A DNA stretch of 64,000 bases from CAZZDK01 sp964652235 (GTDB lineage Bacteria; Pseudomonadota; Alphaproteobacteria; UBA9219). Shown one piece after another: positions 49,523 to 57,608 of the stretch; the first letter of the stretch is position 1; each line of letters opens with the position of its first letter. The notes beneath the pieces are model-generated. The model did not search any database. It worked only from the letters and a program-made list of their open reading frames with translations, and had not been told where the DNA came from. Made by a program: the position numbers and the translations under genes. The stretch is from the NCBI GenBank assembly GCA_964652235.1, contig CAZZDK010000009.1:1-64000 (forward strand), in the 5' to 3' direction.

Positions 49523-49951
49523 CTATGCCGTTCCCTGAGAAACGGCGAATTCCGAAAGCTTGACCTTTTCGAGCGATTCCATGACGGACCCGTTGACCCT
49601 TTTCCAGTTTTCCTGGATGGGACATACGCCGCCCACGGCGCAATCGCACGTTTTTTTTCCGACCGCCTTTCCCGCGCATTCGGTCAAAGAGATGGGGCCG
49701 TCCACGGCTTCGATGATCTGAACGATGGAAAGCGCCGAAGGATCTTTGATGAACGCATAGCCGCCCGCCGCGCCGCGCTGCGCGCCGACAATGCCGCCGC
49801 GCGCCAGAAGCTTCATGAGTTTCGCAACCGTCGGTAGAGGCAAGGAAGTCGAGGAGGCCAAAGAGGAGGCCGACCAGTTTTCGCTCGGCGATTCCATCAT
49901 GTGCGAAAGAATAACAAAGGCGTAATCGGCTAATTTGCTCATGCGCAACAT
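49523..49951 (-). CDS. Rrf2-family Fe-S regulator of the suf operon
   Basis: This 142-residue regulator is of the IscR/Rrf2 type. The N-terminal winged helix has KLADYAFVILSHM and LPLPTVAKLMKLLARGGIVGAQRGAAGGYAF. The C-terminal half has four Cys (92, 102, 104, 110; CAGKAVGKKTCDC, GGVCPIQ), enough to hold a cluster. In alphaproteobacteria such a protein heads the suf operon and represses it when clusters are plentiful. A second ATG three codons in (MSKLADYA) is the likely real start. It is first in the operon. Confidence 0.92.
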   Translation of the reverse strand: MLRMSKLADYAFVILSHMMESPSENWSASSLASSTSLPLPTVAKLMKLLARGGIVGAQRGAAGGYAFIKDPSALSIVQIIEAVDGPISLTECAGKAVGKKTCDCAVGGVCPIQENWKRVNGSVMESLEKVKLSEFAVSQGTA

Positions 49952-49961
49952 AGGCTTTGCC

Positions 49962-50016
49962 CCAAATGGTATTTGTTTGGTCCTTTATGCTTAAGCGCTT
50001 CGCGCCTTGCGGTCAA
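49962..50016 (-). promoter_or_regulatory. Candidate suf promoter and operator
   Basis: On the minus strand TTGACC (50016-50011) is followed after 17 bases by TAAGCA, a weak -10. Just downstream lies the inverted repeat CCAAA-N9-TTTGG (49962-49980), a plausible site for the Rrf2 regulator encoded next. The region overlaps the 3' end of hemW by a few bases. The -10 match is poor, so confidence is low. Confidence 0.35.
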
Positions 50017-51161
50017 GGGATCAAATAAACCAAAAGAGCGTTCAGCTTCCGCCGCCCTTCCGCTGTGGCGCGTAAAAAAGCGGCGCCCTCTTCCAAGAGC
50101 CCCTCCTCCAGGAGAGGTTGTCGTTTTTCTCTCGGTAAAAAGGATTCCATCTCTTCTCCGAACAAAGCCTTCCATCGGGCCTTTTCTATCCCTTGCGTCA
50201 AACGAAGCCCCATCATCAAGGCCTCGATCCGGGCGGCCTGGCCGTCCAGCCTTTCCTCTGCCATCGCCCCGCGACCTGTCCGTCGCGTTTCCTCCAGCCA
50301 TTGTTGCGGCTTTTGAATGTTTTCCGTCGCTCGGCGGCCTTCCGGCAGGAAAAAGCGCCCCTGCGCCCCGGGACCGACGCCGATGTAGTCCCCGTAGGTC
50401 CAGTAAGTCAGGTTGTGGCGGCTCTCCTGCCCCGGCGCGGCATGGTTCGAGATTTCATAGGCGGGCAGTCCGGCTTTTTCGAGGACGGCCTGCGTCTCCT
50501 GAAACATTTCCGCCGCCGCTTTTTCTTCCAGATTAAGCGGCTCCTTTTGCGTTTTTTTATGAAACGGTGTCCCCGGCTCGATCGTCAATTGATAGAGAGA
50601 AAGATGGCGCGGTGCGAAGGAAAGCGCCTCGTTCAGCTCTTCGCGCCAGGCATCGAGCGTTTGCCCGCGCCACGCGTAAATCAGATCGAAGGAAAAGCGA
50701 GCGAAGGTCTCCGCCGCCGCTTCAAGCGCCCGCCGCGCGGCAGACGCGTCGTGCGCGCGGCCCAGAAAGCGCAACGCCTCGTCGTCGAAAGACTGGACGC
50801 CCAAAGAAAGCCGGTTCACTCCCGCAGCCCGAAAAACCCGGAATTTTTCTCTTTCCGAGGAAGAGGGGTTCGCTTCGAGCGTTATCTCGCAAGCTCTCGC
50901 AAGCGGCCAAAGCGTTTTTATCTTTTCAAGAATCGCAGCCACGCTTTCCGGCTTCATAAGCGAAGGCGTGCCGCCGCCGAAATAAACGGATGTTATTTTC
51001 CTGTCCGGCAAAAGAGCGGCATAAAAAGACAGCTCTTTTTGATAGGCCTCGACCCATGTTTTTTCGTCAAGCGCGTCCGGCAAGGGCTTTGAGTTGAAAT
51101 CGCAGTACGGGCATTTCGAAACGCAGAAGGGCCAATGGATATAAACGGCGAGCGAGGTCAT
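50013..51161 (-). CDS. hemW: HemW-type radical SAM protein
   Basis: This 382-residue member of the HemW family (formerly oxygen-independent coproporphyrinogen oxidase-like) binds a [4Fe-4S] cluster by CVSKCPYCDFNS at 13-24, with SAM. Next are YFGGGTPSLM, ITLEANPSS, RLSLGVQSFDDEALRFLGR and YQLTIEPGTPF. The C-terminal HemN-like domain is present. HemW delivers heme, for example to respiratory enzymes, rather than oxidising coproporphyrinogen. Its ATG overlaps the rdgB stop by four bases. Confidence 0.94.
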   Translation of the reverse strand: MTSLAVYIHWPFCVSKCPYCDFNSKPLPDALDEKTWVEAYQKELSFYAALLPDRKITSVYFGGGTPSLMKPESVAAILEKIKTLWPLARACEITLEANPSSSEREKFRVFRAAGVNRLSLGVQSFDDEALRFLGRAHDASAARRALEAAAETFARFSFDLIYAWRGQTLDAWREELNEALSFAPRHLSLYQLTIEPGTPFHKKTQKEPLNLEEKAAAEMFQETQAVLEKAGLPAYEISNHAAPGQESRHNLTYWTYGDYIGVGPGAQGRFFLPEGRRATENIQKPQQWLEETRRTGRGAMAEERLDGQAARIEALMMGLRLTQGIEKARWKALFGEEMESFLPREKRQPLLEEGLLEEGAAFLRATAEGRRKLNALLVYLIP

Positions 51162-51742
51162 GTCTCAAGCCGCTTTTTCAGCGCTCGCACGGCGCGGCCC
51201 CTGTGGCTCTGCGCGTCTTTTTCGGCGGCTTTCATTTCGGCGAAGGTCCGCGTTTCGCCCGCGGGCTGAAAACAGGGATCGTAACCGTGGCCCTTATCGC
51301 CGCGCGGCGGCCAGACGATTGTTCCCTCGCACCGTCCTTCGAAAAGCTCCTCGCGCCCGTCGGGCCAGACTAAAGCCAAAGCGGCGATGAAAAAGGCCGA
51401 GCGATCTTCGTTTTCCGCCAATTCTTCGTGAATCCGGCGCATGGCCTTCATAAAATCTTTACCCGGCCCGGCCCACCTCGCGGAATAAATCCCCGGCTCG
51501 CCGGAAAGCGCCTTGACGCACAGGCCGCTATCGTCGGCGAGCGCGGGCAGCCTTGAAGCCTTCGCGGCGGCGCGGGCCTTGATCAGCGCGTTTTCCTGAA
51601 ACGTCGTTCCCGTCTCTTCCGGCTCCGGCAAGCCCAGCTCGCCCGCCGAGACCATTTCCCCGACAAAGGGCGACAGCAGGGCCTGAAACTCCCTGAGCTT
51701 GCCTTTGTTGTGCGTGGCGATGACAAGGCGCGGAATTTTCAT
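51158..51742 (-). CDS. rdgB: XTP/dITP pyrophosphatase RdgB
   Basis: This 194-residue enzyme hydrolyses dITP, dHAPTP and XTP to keep them out of DNA. It contains LVIATHNKGKLREFQALL, ALADDSGLCVKALSGEPGIYSARWAG, and GYDPCFQPAGETRTFAEM followed by SHRGRAVRAL. The start (MKIPRL) overlaps the rph stop as TGATG. The pair rph-rdgB is a standard alphaproteobacterial order. Confidence 0.95.
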   Translation of the reverse strand: MKIPRLVIATHNKGKLREFQALLSPFVGEMVSAGELGLPEPEETGTTFQENALIKARAAAKASRLPALADDSGLCVKALSGEPGIYSARWAGPGKDFMKAMRRIHEELAENEDRSAFFIAALALVWPDGREELFEGRCEGTIVWPPRGDKGHGYDPCFQPAGETRTFAEMKAAEKDAQSHRGRAVRALKKRLET

Positions 51743-52461
51743 CAGGCGTTCTCGATGACCGCCTTTTGGATCGCGGCCAGTTCGCCCGCCCCCTTGCGGG
51801 CCAGCGTCAGCAGGGCTTGAAACTGCTCTTCTTCGAAGGGGGCCTGTTCCGCCGTCCCTTGGATTTCGACGATCTTGCCCGCGCCCGTCAAAACGAAATT
51901 CGCGTCCGCCTGGGCCGAGGAATCTTCGGCGTAATCCAAATCCAAAAAGGGCTTTCCCTCGCAAAGCCCGCAGGAGACGGCCGCCACGCTGTCCAAAAGG
52001 GGCAAAGCCGCCAGCCTGCCCGTTTTCCGAAGGTGCTTAAGGGCCAAAGCCAGCGCCACATAGCCGCCCGTGATGGAGGCGGTGCGCGTGCCGCCGTCGG
52101 CCTGCAACACGTCGCAATCAATCTTGATTTGGATCTCGCCCATGGCCTTGCGATCCACGACGGCGCGAAGCGACCGCCCGATGAGGCGCTGAATTTCCTG
52201 CGTGCGGCCCGTTTGTTTGCCGCGCGCAGCTTCCCGGTCGGTGCGGTCCTGCGTCGCGCGAGGCAGCATTCCATATTCGGCCGTTACCCAGCCTAGGCCG
52301 CTGCCGCGCATAAAGGGAGGAACTTTTTCGCAAATCGTCGCGGCGCAAAGAACGTGCGTGTCGCCGCATTTGATAAGACAGGAGCCTTCGGCGTATTTGG
52401 CGAAGCCCGGCTCAAGGGAAAGAGAGCGCAATTGATCGAAGGCGCGGCCTGAGGAGCGCAT
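51742..52461 (-). CDS. rph: Ribonuclease PH
   Basis: This 239-residue phosphorolytic 3' exonuclease trims tRNA 3' ends. It starts at 52461 (MRSSGRAFDQLRSLSLEPGFAKYAEGS), with AAAGGA upstream. GDTHVLCAAT, GWVTAEYGMLPRATQDR, IGRSLRAVVDRKAMGE and IDCDVLQADGGTRTASITGGYVAL cover the phosphate and RNA sites. Length is normal for the family. No hrcA gene lies upstream, as it often does in relatives. Confidence 0.95.
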   Translation of the reverse strand: MRSSGRAFDQLRSLSLEPGFAKYAEGSCLIKCGDTHVLCAATICEKVPPFMRGSGLGWVTAEYGMLPRATQDRTDREAARGKQTGRTQEIQRLIGRSLRAVVDRKAMGEIQIKIDCDVLQADGGTRTASITGGYVALALALKHLRKTGRLAALPLLDSVAAVSCGLCEGKPFLDLDYAEDSSAQADANFVLTGAGKIVEIQGTAEQAPFEEEQFQALLTLARKGAGELAAIQKAVIENA

Positions 52462-52754
52462 AAAAAATCCTTTCTTCCGGAAGAACGACGCCCCCCTATA
52501 GCACGTCCAGACCTTTTGCGCGAAAAAGTGAAGGGAAACGGAAAGTTTCTTTTTTCGCACCTTCTTTTTTTGCCTATAAAGGAAAGCTTAACCTTTTTTA
52601 ATCATTGAATCTCTTGCAAATATTTTAGCCTTTTGTTTTTGCTTCTTTTTATTGCTTTCATGCCGAAATCCTCTTAACATCCTCCTTGGAAATTGGTAGG
52701 AACCCAATCGCTTTTGAAGGAATCGTCACAACAAAGGTTTTTTGAGAGGTTTTT

Positions 52755-52907
52755 ATGCTAGCCCCCCGTCCTGTCAATCCGACCGAATGTTTAGCCGCCT
52801 TTGTCGGCGAGGGCATCGTGGCTGTCGTTCTTTTGCATCCAGAGCCGCACCATCCTGATTCCGTGCAGTTTTTCCGGGATCTTTTCCCGACGCCGAATCC
52901 GGCCTGA
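52755..52907 (+). CDS. 50-residue small protein
   Basis: This short ORF reads MLAPRPVNPTECLAAFVGEG then IVAVVLLHPEPHHPDSVQFF and RDLFPTPNPA. It has GAGAGG seven bases before the ATG and a strong terminator 22 bases after the stop, so it forms a small transcription unit. It has a central hydrophobic strand and a Pro/His segment. No family is recognised. A longer minus-strand frame over the same bases lacks such signals. Confidence 0.5.
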   Translation: MLAPRPVNPTECLAAFVGEGIVAVVLLHPEPHHPDSVQFFRDLFPTPNPA

Positions 52908-52928
52908 TTTTTATGGCTTTCTCCCAAA

Positions 52929-52958
52929 CGCGCCCCTCCCCCCGGGGGGCGCGTTTTT
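52929..52958 (+). terminator. Rho-independent terminator
   Basis: CGCGCCCC (52929-52936), 9-base loop, GGGGCGCG (52946-52953), then TTTTTG. It ends the 50-residue gene. Confidence 0.85.
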
Positions 52959-53073
52959 GTTCGTTTTTTTCCGATAGATAAAATTTGTCTTAAATGCCCC
53001 GGATTCTTGAGAGGATCTTAGGCTTTTTAGGCTTTAATGGGAGCATAGTTTGAGGCTTTGTTTGAGGTGTTTC

Positions 53074-53355
53074 ATGCGACCCCAGCCCCTTGTCCTTCGC
53101 GCCCTCGGCGCCGCCAAAGAGGCGACTTTTTCGCGCGGCGGTCTTTTGGGAGAGAATTGGCCAGACCGCGCCGTTCGTCTTCAAACGGCGGTCCGGCTTG
53201 AAGGAAGGTCTTCTTATGCCGATCTGTCGGCCGCATCGGGCGACGCCTTTGCTCTCGCGGCCAAAGGAGAACTTCCCTCTTACGCGGCGTCAAGGCCGCA
53301 AAAGGCCTCTTTTGCTTCCGCGCTTCTCGCCAGGCTGGGGCCGTCGAGAAACTAA
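53074..53355 (+). CDS. Small hypothetical protein
   Basis: This 93-residue, basic, Ala/Arg/Ser-rich protein starts at the ATG at 53074, with GAGGTG six bases upstream. It contains EATFSRGGLLGENWPDRAVRL and YADLSAASGDAFALAAKGELPSY. There is no signal or membrane segment. Its stop overlaps the convergent hinT stop by four bases. It lies alone between a terminator and hinT; the function is unknown. Confidence 0.5.
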   Translation: MRPQPLVLRALGAAKEATFSRGGLLGENWPDRAVRLQTAVRLEGRSSYADLSAASGDAFALAAKGELPSYAASRPQKASFASALLARLGPSRN

Positions 53356-53714
53356 CGTTTCTCGACCATCCGCCCCAGCGCCGCGCCGCCGAGAATATGC
53401 ACGTGGTAGTGCGGCACTTCCTGTCCGCCGTTTACGCCGCAGTTTGAGATGAGGCGATAGCCGCTTTCCTGCAAGCCCAGCATTTCCACCACCTCGCCGA
53501 GCGCGCGCATGAACCCGGCGATTTCCTTGTCGCTGGCCTCCCGCGTGAAGGCGAGCTGGTTTTCGTAGTCGCCCTTGGGAATCACGAGCGCGTGGATCGG
53601 CGCCAGCGGGTGAATATCGTGAAACGCGAGGGCAAAATCATCCTCGTAAATTTTCTTGCACGGGATTTCCGAGCGCAGAATTTTAGCGAAGATATTATCG
53701 GGATCGTAAGCCAT
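53352..53714 (-). CDS. hinT: HIT-family purine nucleoside phosphoramidase
   Basis: This 120-residue HinT-type protein begins DNIFAKILRSEIPCKKIYEDD. It has FHDIHPLAPIHALVIPK with the first His motif, and HYHVHILGG, the histidine triad. The enzyme hydrolyses AMP-lysine type phosphoramidates. Length is normal. It is followed in the same direction, 15 bases upstream, by smr. Confidence 0.94.
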   Translation of the reverse strand: MAYDPDNIFAKILRSEIPCKKIYEDDFALAFHDIHPLAPIHALVIPKGDYENQLAFTREASDKEIAGFMRALGEVVEMLGLQESGYRLISNCGVNGGQEVPHYHVHILGGAALGRMVEKR

Positions 53715-53729
53715 GGCGAAAAGCTCCTT

Positions 53730-54233
53730 TCATTTCGGTTTTTTCAGCAACACATAATACGCCCCCTCGCCGCCGTGATGGGGCGCGGCGAAACGAACGG
53801 CCCGAACAGCTTCGGCTAAAGGCGACGCTTCGCACCAACGCGGCAGATTGGCCCGAAGAACAGATCCGCCGTCCTGGCCTCTGCCCGTGATGACCAGCAC
53901 GAGTCGCCGGTGAAGTTTTTGTTGTTTTTCGACAAAGGCGGCCAAGGTTTCGTGCGCCTGCGCTTCGGTTTTGCCGTGAAGGTCCAGCCGGGCCTCGATC
54001 ACGACGTCGCCCAGGCTTAAATTGCGCTCGACTCGCAAATCGAGCGGCTCGGACTTGGCTGGCGCGGCGCCGCGCGGCGGAGAAGCCACAGAAATTTGTT
54101 CTTTTTCTTCTCTTTCCGGTTTTAACAGGGGCTGCGGCGCTTGGGTCTTTGCGGGGACAAGCGTTTTTTCTTCGGCCCCTAATTTCCGTACGCCTTTCGT
54201 ATAGCTTTTCCAAACGTCGTCGTCTTTGGTCAT
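53730..54233 (-). CDS. Smr-domain protein
   Basis: This 167-residue protein starts at 54233 (MTKDDDVWKSYTKGVRKL), where its ATG overlaps the mltA stop. Residues 1-75 are charged linker. Residues 80-167 are an Smr domain with ARLDLHGKTEAQAHETLAAF (LDLHG motif), VLVITGRG and the ending GGEGAYYVLLKK. Smr domains nick DNA or RNA junctions; short proteobacterial members are little studied. The tim44-mltA-smr order is usual in alphaproteobacteria. Confidence 0.92.
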   Translation of the reverse strand: MTKDDDVWKSYTKGVRKLGAEEKTLVPAKTQAPQPLLKPEREEKEQISVASPPRGAAPAKSEPLDLRVERNLSLGDVVIEARLDLHGKTEAQAHETLAAFVEKQQKLHRRLVLVITGRGQDGGSVLRANLPRWCEASPLAEAVRAVRFAAPHHGGEGAYYVLLKKPK

Positions 54234-55282
54234 GGGCGGCCCTTCGGCAAAAAAACATACCATGTCCCGCGCTCCTGCATAGCGCCCGCTTTTTCCTCGG
54301 CCTGGCCGCCCGCGCCCCAGAACAGATCGCCGCGCAAGGGGCCTTTGATCGCCCCGCCCGCATCCTGCGCGACGGCCAAACGGCGATGTTTTTCCCCCGC
54401 GATCCAAACAGGCGCGCCGAACGGAATAAAGGCCGGATCGACGGCCAAAGAACGCCCCGGCGTCAAAGCGACGCCCTGCGCGCCGACAAGCTCGCCCTCC
54501 GGCCTGATTTTGAAAAAGACGACTGAGGGATTGAGGTTCATCGTCTCTTGCTGCCGTGAAGGATATTTCTCAAGCCATTCGATCATAGCCCCCATCGTCA
54601 CAGGCCTTTCCAATTCGCCCGTCCGCAGCAGAAAGGCGCCGATATGGCGATAGGGATGGCCGTTGCGCCCGCCGTAACCGACATGGATCGCGCGTCCGTC
54701 CGGCAATAAAATGCGCCCCGACCCCTGCGTTTCGAGGAAAAAGGCCTCCATGGGGGAAGCGACCCAGGCGACGGGTGTCGCCCTTCCCTTCAGCGATCCG
54801 GCGGCGATTTCTTCGCGCGTATCGTAGGGAACGAGTTTGCCTTTCTCGATTTTGCCGAAAAGTTTTTGGTTTGTTTTGTTTTTGTCAAAAGCGCCGAGAT
54901 CGACTTCGACCAAATCCTTAGGCCGCCCCCAAAGCGGCGTGCGAAACGGCCCTTCTTTTTTCAAAGAGCCCTGCAACGTCGCCTCGTAGTAACCCGTGAA
55001 AAGGCCGTCACCGATAATTTCATAGGGCGTAAATTGCTTTTCAAGCGCTTCGCGCACGCCTTTCTCGTCGCCCTCCTTAAGCCCGATCAAAGCGCGGCAG
55101 GCCTCGCTTTTTCGAGGGGCGTCCTTCCCGCAGGATTTTTTGAGCGCGGGCAGCGCCTCGCTGACCTTATCCTCTCTCCAGCCGGGCAGGTCGGCGAAGC
55201 TTCGCGCCTCCAGCCCTTCCGGCTCCCCCGCCCCCTGGCACGCGGCCAGAAAAAAGCAGACGAGGGCCAAAGCCCCTCTCAT
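54230..55282 (-). CDS. mltA: MltA-type lytic murein transglycosylase
   Basis: This 350-residue outer-membrane lipoprotein has the signal MRGALALVCFFLAAC (Cys15). The MltA domain has GLFTGYYEATLQGS, TPLWGRPKDLVEVDL and WVASPMEAFFLETQGSGRI, and the C-terminal 3D domain has GQVALTPGRSLA-like QGVALTPGRSLAVDPAFIPFG with AVAQDAGGAIKGPLRGDLFWG carrying the catalytic Asp region. It cleaves glycan strands to 1,6-anhydro ends. It overlaps tim44 and smr by four bases each. Confidence 0.94.
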   Translation of the reverse strand: MRGALALVCFFLAACQGAGEPEGLEARSFADLPGWREDKVSEALPALKKSCGKDAPRKSEACRALIGLKEGDEKGVREALEKQFTPYEIIGDGLFTGYYEATLQGSLKKEGPFRTPLWGRPKDLVEVDLGAFDKNKTNQKLFGKIEKGKLVPYDTREEIAAGSLKGRATPVAWVASPMEAFFLETQGSGRILLPDGRAIHVGYGGRNGHPYRHIGAFLLRTGELERPVTMGAMIEWLEKYPSRQQETMNLNPSVVFFKIRPEGELVGAQGVALTPGRSLAVDPAFIPFGAPVWIAGEKHRRLAVAQDAGGAIKGPLRGDLFWGAGGQAEEKAGAMQERGTWYVFLPKGRP

Positions 55283-55968
55283 GAACGCGTCTCGACCAAT
55301 TGCCAGTTGGGATCGGGCGAACGCAGATCGCGCCGGAAAGTCCACAGATCGCGCACTTCCTCGGCGCGCCCCGGATCGCCGTCGAGAATTTGGCCCGAAG
55401 CGTCGCGCAGCACGTTGACCTGATGGCTTACGAACTCGACGGACAGCGTGGCGACGGTATTTTCGATTCTGGCCGCGACGATATCCGCCGCCGCAAGCCG
55501 CTCCATGCGGTTTTCAAGCGTCTGGCCCGCCGCCTTGCGCGCCTCGATGGCTTTTTCGAACGGCCCCCGAACGGCGGGGCCGAGGAAACGGACGACGGGC
55601 GATAAATCGCCCGCCGCGAAACATTCCACGATTTTCGCGAAAACGAGCTTCGCGCCGTCTAGGAATTTTTTCTCATCAAACGTGTGGTCCACCAGCCGGA
55701 ATTGGTCGAGCGTCCCCGCCAGGGACATCGGCGCATGGCCCTGCGGCGTCAAGACGGAAGCCGTCGGCGCTGGCCGCGCGCGCCCTTCCAGAATCATCAC
55801 GTCTTCCTCGTCCGTCGCGGACGGCTTGGTCTCTTTGGGAGAGGCGAACGGATCGGGCCGCGACGTGTCGTCGGCCTCATCCTCGTCCCTGCGGCCCAGA
55901 ACGGAGCGCAGCCGCGCGATCACCAAAATCGCGACGACCGCGTAAATGAAAATGTCGAAGTTTTCCAT
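55279..55968 (-). CDS. Tim44/TimA-like membrane protein
   Basis: This 229-residue protein starts at 55968 (MENFDIFIYAVVAILVIARLRSVLG) with one N-terminal membrane helix. A charged linker (GRRDEDEADD) follows. The Tim44-like domain occupies about 95-229: FLDGAKLVFAKIVECFAAGDLSPV, ATLSVEFVSHQVNVLRDASGQI and EVRDLWTFRRDLRSPDPNWQLVET. In alphaproteobacteria TimA is a relative of the mitochondrial import motor subunit. Its job in bacteria is not settled. The start has an ATG 12 codons earlier that is less likely. Confidence 0.92.
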   Translation of the reverse strand: MENFDIFIYAVVAILVIARLRSVLGRRDEDEADDTSRPDPFASPKETKPSATDEEDVMILEGRARPAPTASVLTPQGHAPMSLAGTLDQFRLVDHTFDEKKFLDGAKLVFAKIVECFAAGDLSPVVRFLGPAVRGPFEKAIEARKAAGQTLENRMERLAAADIVAARIENTVATLSVEFVSHQVNVLRDASGQILDGDPGRAEEVRDLWTFRRDLRSPDPNWQLVETRS

Positions 55969-56020
55969 GAAACGAAGCATAGCCGGGCCCGTCGTAAAGC
56001 GCAATTGGGTCGATGAAGGG

Positions 56021-56683
56021 TTAGGCCGCCATCGCGCGCTTATAATACGCCGTCAGGCTGTAATTTTCCTTCTGTCCGAACGACCAAGACGCCAAGAATT
56101 GATCGATGGGCACGGCCTGTTCCGGTAAAGGCGGCAGTCCCGGATTTTGAAGATAGATGTTTTGTCCGTCCATGCCGTAAATCAAAACGAAATGCGTGCG
56201 CGTCCCCTCGGCCTTGCGCAAAGAGGGTCCGTTCACAAGAACGCTTACATACGCGCCCTCTTCCAAATGGTTTGCAATATCTCCAAGAACGGCGGGCCGC
56301 ACTTCTTTTGTGATGTTTTCGTTGCCTTCCGCCCAGCGCATGGCTTCAAGAAGAACGTCAAGGCTCGGGCTATGTGCCAGCTGATCTTGCATGAACGCCT
56401 CGCCGCCGCGCTCGCGCATGTAATCCCAGCCTCGTTCGATAAAAGCGCGATTGTTCCACGTTGAAACCAAATGCAACCGGCAGCCCGCTTCGATCAGGCT
56501 TCGCCAGAACATCAAGCCCCACGTGTATTTGCCCTCTTCTTTATGGACAACACGGTCAATGGTCTCGAACGGCCAGTTTTGCTCGGGGAAAAACGTCTCA
56601 AGCACCATGCGCCAGCAAGCGGGGCCGCAGCGCGTATCGTCCTCGCTATTGGCGACAAAGCGAGGAAGAGGCAACCGAACCAT
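56021..56683 (-). CDS. C39-like cysteine peptidase
   Basis: This 220-residue papain-like protein of the C39 type has an N-terminal DDTRCGPACWRMVLETFFP with the candidate catalytic Cys and a later THFVLIYGMDGQNIYLQNPG holding the His and Asn-like region. It lacks a signal peptide and the ABC transporter parts of bacteriocin exporters, so it is a free cytosolic member. It follows parB by 16 bases on the same strand and may be in the parAB transcript. The substrate is unknown. Length fits a single peptidase domain. Confidence 0.78.
   Translation of the reverse strand: MVRLPLPRFVANSEDDTRCGPACWRMVLETFFPEQNWPFETIDRVVHKEEGKYTWGLMFWRSLIEAGCRLHLVSTWNNRAFIERGWDYMRERGGEAFMQDQLAHSPSLDVLLEAMRWAEGNENITKEVRPAVLGDIANHLEEGAYVSVLVNGPSLRKAEGTRTHFVLIYGMDGQNIYLQNPGLPPLPEQAVPIDQFLASWSFGQKENYSLTAYYKRAMAA
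56452..56468 (+). other. Degenerate parS-like sequence
   Basis: TGTTCCACGTTGAAACC lies inside the C39 gene. With one extra T it equals the parS form TGTTCCACGTGAAACA up to the last base. The insertion disturbs the symmetry that ParB needs, so binding is doubtful. Listed because a better site lies at 59206. Confidence 0.25.
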
Positions 56684-56699
56684 GGGCTGCGCGCTCCCC

Positions 56700-57608
56700 T
56701 TATCCCTGCAGCTTCCTGAGCAGCGCGTCGAGTTGATCGAGGTCCGAGTAAAAGACCGTGAGCGAGCCGGAGGATCCCATTGAGGTGATTTTGACGCGCA
56801 GGCCGACGGCGCGCTCCAGTGCGCGCTCCAGCGCCAAAATGTCGGGGTCCGTATTTTGCGAGGCGCGCGGCTTTTTGGCGAACCGCCCGTCGGACAATTT
56901 TTTCGCGAGCGCCTCCGCCTGTCGGACGCTCAGGCCCTTTCGCACGATCTCGCGGGCCAGCGCTTCGGGGTCCTTCGCCGTCACGATGCAGCGCGCGTGG
57001 CCCATCGTAAGCTCGCCTGCGTTGATCATGTTTTTCACGGGTTCGGGCAGCGTCAAAAGACGCAAAAGGTTCGTGATATGCGGACGGCTTTTGCCCACGA
57101 CCTTCGCGAGGCCGTCTTGCGTATGGTGAAACTCTTCCAAAAGCCGCTTATAGCCTTCCGCCTCTTCGAGCGGCGAAAGATCCTGTCGCTGCACGTTTTC
57201 GATAAGGCCGATTTCCATCGCCTCGCGGTCGGAAAAATGGCGCAAAAGAACGGGGACTTCGTGCAGCCCCGCGATTTGCGCGGCGCGCCAGCGCCGCTCG
57301 CCCGCAAGAATTTCGTAGCTGTTTTCTTCGCCCGCGATGGGCCTCACCATGATCGGCAAAATAACGCCGCGCTCTTTGATAGAGCGGGCGAGGTCCTGAA
57401 TGCCTTCTTCGTCGAAACGGCGGCGCGGCTGGTAGGCGCCGGGCTGAATCCATTCGATCGGAAGCGTCTTCGTCTCTTCCTCGCTTCGCGCGGATCGCGC
57501 TTCGGCCCGGACGGGGACCGCGCGTCCGTAGGAAGAATCGGCGTCGCCGAAAAGGGCCGAAAGACCGCGCCCTAAAGGCGCCGGTTTGCCTGGTGTTTTC
57601 ACGTTCAT
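56700..57608 (-). CDS. parB: Chromosome partition protein ParB
   Basis: This 302-residue centromere-binding CTPase has a charged N-terminus (LGRGLSALFGD), then the CTPase domain with LPIEWIQPGAYQPRRRFDEEGIQDLARSIKERGVI, YEILAGERRWRAAQIAGL and IGLIENVQRQDLSPLEEAEGYKRLL. A HTH follows (DGLAKVVGKSRPHITNLLRLLTLP), and a C-terminal dimer domain. It spreads from parS and recruits SMC. Its start overlaps the parA stop by four bases. Family length and order are normal. Confidence 0.96.
   Translation of the reverse strand: MNVKTPGKPAPLGRGLSALFGDADSSYGRAVPVRAEARSARSEEETKTLPIEWIQPGAYQPRRRFDEEGIQDLARSIKERGVILPIMVRPIAGEENSYEILAGERRWRAAQIAGLHEVPVLLRHFSDREAMEIGLIENVQRQDLSPLEEAEGYKRLLEEFHHTQDGLAKVVGKSRPHITNLLRLLTLPEPVKNMINAGELTMGHARCIVTAKDPEALAREIVRKGLSVRQAEALAKKLSDGRFAKKPRASQNTDPDILALERALERAVGLRVKITSMGSSGSLTVFYSDLDQLDALLRKLQG

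Noticed and set aside
44522..49837. Long plus-strand ORFs antisense to sufS, sufD, sufC and sufB
   Set aside because: They mirror conserved suf genes and have Arg/His-rich translations.
52658..52927. Minus-strand 89-codon ORF opposite the 50-residue gene
   Set aside because: It begins next to the terminator stem, lacks a ribosome-binding site and has unusual composition.
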